From CAXDRM01 sp963991775 (GTDB lineage: Bacteria > Pseudomonadota > Alphaproteobacteria > Rickettsiales > JABIRX01), in the NCBI GenBank assembly GCA_963991775.1, contig CAXDRM010000074.1, forward strand, positions 1 to 7,190: 7,190 nt of DNA. The letters run 5' to 3'. Shown here piece by piece: positions 6,013-7,190 of this stretch. How positions within the stretch are numbered: the first letter of the stretch is position 1; each line of letters begins with the position of its first letter. The notes beneath the pieces were generated by a model, which ran no database searches, had not been told where the DNA came from, and saw nothing but the letters and a program-made list of their open reading frames with translations. The position numbers and the translations under genes were made by a program.

Positions 6013-6115
6013 TTTTTGCTTTTTGTGAATGTTGAGTAGCGGAATGCACTATAGTGCATGAGCACACGCAGATCATTCTACAAAAAGCAGCTTTGCCAAA
6101 ATAGGTAAAATAATT
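5987..6115. repeat. ~129-bp imperfect palindromic element
   Basis: The centre is a perfect 16-bp palindrome, ATGCACTATAGTGCAT (6044–6059). Going outward, the two arms share GAATG, GCTTTTTGT (6018–6026 with 6080–6088), TTTGG, ACCTA and the ends AATTATTTT, in the same order and at nearly equal distances (arms of 73 and 72 nt). The right end overlaps the carD stop codon (6114–6116). The minus-strand frame from within carD stays open through the whole element (to 5999). RNA from either strand could fold into one long hairpin. By size and form it resembles dispersed palindromic elements such as those of Rickettsia; that is an inference from shape. It may also help to end transcription of the two convergent genes. 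Confidence 0.8.
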
Positions 6116-6677
6116 ATGCTGCGATGATTTCATCATCATCATCATCATCAAAATCCTCAGCATCTTCAACGCTAACTTCTTCGTCAACTTTAAGAATATT
6201 ATCGAATTCAGCTTCAAAAGTAGCTTTATCGATATTTCTTACATGACAAACTTCGCCAACGAAACGGTTATAAGCACTTTCATAGATTAGTCTTTCACTG
6301 TAAGATCTGTCAGGATTTTTCACATTTCTGTGTAAATCTCTGATTACTTCAGCAATAGCTAAAATATCACCCGAATTAATTTTACGCTCATATTCTTGAG
6401 CTCTGCGACTCCACATAATACCTCTAGAGGTTTGTGCAGCTTCGCTAATAATATCAAGAGCTTGCGTAATTAAATCTGGTGAGCATAGATGCCTTAAACC
6501 AATTTTATCAGCTCTGGATACTGGTACACTTAAAGTCATTTTTTCATCTTCAAATTGAATTTGATAAAATTCTAATTTAAGTTCACCAACTGCTTGTGAG
6601 CTGATATCGATAATCTTACCTACACCATGTGATGGATAAACGGCAAAATCACCCTTTTTAAAGGTTTTGTTAGTCAT
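6114..6677 (-). CDS. carD: CarD-family RNA-polymerase-binding transcription regulator
   Basis: CarD-family proteins bind the RNA polymerase β subunit and stabilise open promoter complexes, often at stable-RNA promoters. Of the 187 residues, the N-terminal RNAP-interacting domain (about 5–60) opens with FKKGDFAVYPSHGVGKI and contains the VPVSRADKIGLRHL strand-turn. The helical DNA-contacting domain (about 68–160) has Trp89 in GIMWSRRAQEYERKINSGD, the position of the wedge tryptophan in characterised CarD, and SYSERLIYESAYNRFVGEV (125–143). The tail (164–187) is strongly acidic, with six Asp in a row encoded by a GAT repeat. The ATG at 6677 has AAGGA 6 nt upstream. It is convergent to folC, stands alone with its own promoter, and its stop codon overlaps the palindrome. 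The family call is firm; targets are unknown. Confidence 0.95.
   Translation of the reverse strand: MTNKTFKKGDFAVYPSHGVGKIIDISSQAVGELKLEFYQIQFEDEKMTLSVPVSRADKIGLRHLCSPDLITQALDIISEAAQTSRGIMWSRRAQEYERKINSGDILAIAEVIRDLHRNVKNPDRSYSERLIYESAYNRFVGEVCHVRNIDKATFEAEFDNILKVDEEVSVEDAEDFDDDDDDEIIAA
6131..6150 (+). repeat. Trinucleotide microsatellite in the carD tail
   Basis: Six CAT units plus CA on the plus strand correspond to in-frame GAT codons for six consecutive aspartates near the CarD C-terminus. Slippage here would change the length of the acidic tail without shifting the frame. Confidence 0.9.
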
Positions 6678-6715
6678 TTTAAATCCTTAAAAAGTTATAA
6701 AATTATCGCCGCCGT

Positions 6716-6744
6716 TTTTTACTGCTAAACCACTGTTATTTCAA
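6716..6744 (-). promoter_or_regulatory. Probable carD promoter
   Basis: On the minus strand TTGAAA (6744–6739, 5 of 6 to TTGACA) and TAAAAA (6721–6716) are separated by exactly 17 nt, followed by a GC-rich CGGCGGCG stretch. The leader to the carD ATG would be about 30 nt and includes the AAGGA ribosome site. An alternative TATAGT further upstream lacks a -35 match. Confidence 0.5.
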
Positions 6745-7190
6745 AGTAATTTAGCATAAAGCTCATTAGCGATACGGGTACTATAACATAAAATGGGAAG
6801 CAAAAAAAGCCCTTTTTTCACTTTTTTTTAAAAAAATTTTTTTAGAGGGTTTTAGGCTACAAATTATTAGATATTTCCTGATATTAATCTTGTGGTTTGG
6901 TACAATTCTTCACTGCGCTCAGAATCACTCACCAACCGATGAATAAAAAAGACATCAACAAATTTTTCGAGGTAGATCAGATATTGTAAGTAAGTGTAAT
7001 AAAGATGTATATGTCTCTATATTCGAACGACCCATTCAGCAGACTCATACTCCTAAATTTCTAAACCAAAACAAAAAAAGTTTTTCAGATTGGGCCAGAT
7101 ATTTTTTACTTTTCTCTAAAAAAAGCTTGCAGCGTACCTAACGTACGTAAGAGATTTTTTTAGAGAAAAGTGAGAATAGGTGGTCCGAGC
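6745..7190. other. Gene-poor right end with A/T tracts and repeats
   Basis: Beyond the carD promoter I find no convincing gene. The stretch contains T8–A7–T7 runs (6822–6843) followed by AGAGGGTTTTAGGCT. A minus-strand frame open from 7016 to 6867 has no ATG and includes the string SDSERSEE. Very short ORFs occur at 6939 (+, 16 codons), and around 7050 (-) with a ribosome-like AGGAG only 1 nt before the ATG. A large palindrome lies at 7101–7177. It is best read as decayed or repetitive intergenic DNA. Confidence 0.55.
7101..7177. repeat. Palindromic element with perfect 17-bp arms at the right edge
   Basis: ACTTTTCTCTAAAAAAA (7108–7124) is perfectly repeated in inverse at 7155–7171. Weaker pairing continues outward to about 7102/7176, and a small inner stem CGTAC-CTAAC-GTACG lies in the middle (7133–7147). 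Further out, GGGCCA (7092–7097) and TGGTCC (7181–7186) are also roughly complementary, so the element probably extends to or past the window edge. The right arm starts with seven T after a stem, but the repeat is symmetric, so either strand could act as a terminator of a gene outside the window. Repeat or terminator cannot be decided here. Confidence 0.75.

Larger units (their letters stand above)
5677..6113. other. Convergent intergenic region filled with repeat structures (folC / carD)
   Basis: This 437-base gap lies between the ends of the convergent folC and carD genes. It contains the left half-copy of a repeat (5692–5720), an AT-rich middle part, a strong stem-loop (5928–5962), the second copy of the repeat, and the large palindrome 5987–6115. 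A minus-strand frame open from 5951 to 5787 has no ATG. I see no intact gene and no standard U-tract terminator for either flanking gene. Confidence 0.7.

Noticed and set aside
5684..6115. CRISPR-like array or insertion sequence between the two 29-bp repeats.
   Set aside because: There are only two repeat copies 292 bp apart and no regular spacers. No transposase frame, no inverted termini with target duplication and no cas genes are present.
5999..6217. A 72-codon minus-strand ORF overlapping the carD 3' end and the palindrome.
   Set aside because: It lies in another frame of a firm carD gene, begins with a poly-Met run from the CAT/GAT repeat, and its second half is just the translated palindrome. 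It is noted as a property of the element, not as a gene.
6939..6989. A 16-codon ORF (MNKKDINKFFEVDQIL) as the stub of a known gene.
   Set aside because: It is too short to identify, has no ribosome site, and nothing matching continues after the stop.

Overview
The window looks like part of the chromosome of an AT-rich alphaproteobacterium. I base this on the hisB–DUF2628–hisH–hisA gene order, a CarD-family regulator with an alphaproteobacterial layout, an mlaA–mlaC pair, and tRNA genes leading into tuf. The low GC content and the palindromic repeats between genes would suit a host-associated lineage such as Rickettsiales or Holosporales. That placement is an inference. Histidine synthesis genes are unusual for the classical Rickettsia/Anaplasma group, so a less reduced relative is more likely.

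Layout from left to right. Positions 1–462 hold a minus-strand stable-RNA/translation operon: promoter, tRNA-Tyr(GTA), tRNA-Gly(TCC), then the start of tuf (EF-Tu), which runs off the left edge. Positions 403–707 are mostly non-coding, with a possible 26-codon ORF and a hairpin just past hisA. Positions 708–2989 hold a tight minus-strand operon read in the order hisB, a DUF2628-type membrane protein, hisH, hisA. The gaps are 0 and 3 nt, and the last junction is a GTGA overlap. A 103-bp divergent spacer separates it from a plus-strand operon (3093–5676): mlaA, mlaC (8-nt overlap) and folC (9-nt gap). Convergent to folC lies carD (minus, 6114–6677), with its own promoter upstream. The last 500 bases contain no convincing gene.

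HisB carries out the dehydratase step of histidine synthesis, HisA the ProFAR isomerase step, and HisH supplies ammonia to HisF, which is not in the window. MlaA and MlaC belong to the retrograde phospholipid route that keeps the outer membrane asymmetric. FolC adds glutamate in folate synthesis. CarD binds RNA polymerase and stabilises open promoter complexes.

I did not find a defence system, a CRISPR array, a transposase or any clearly new gene system. The most interesting material is non-coding. It comprises a ~129-bp imperfect palindrome that abuts the carD stop codon, an exact 29-bp duplicate of its left end next to folC, a strong stem-loop between them, and a second, unrelated palindrome with perfect 17-bp arms at the right edge. 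These look like small dispersed palindromic elements, comparable in form to the Rickettsia palindromic elements; that comparison is by shape only.
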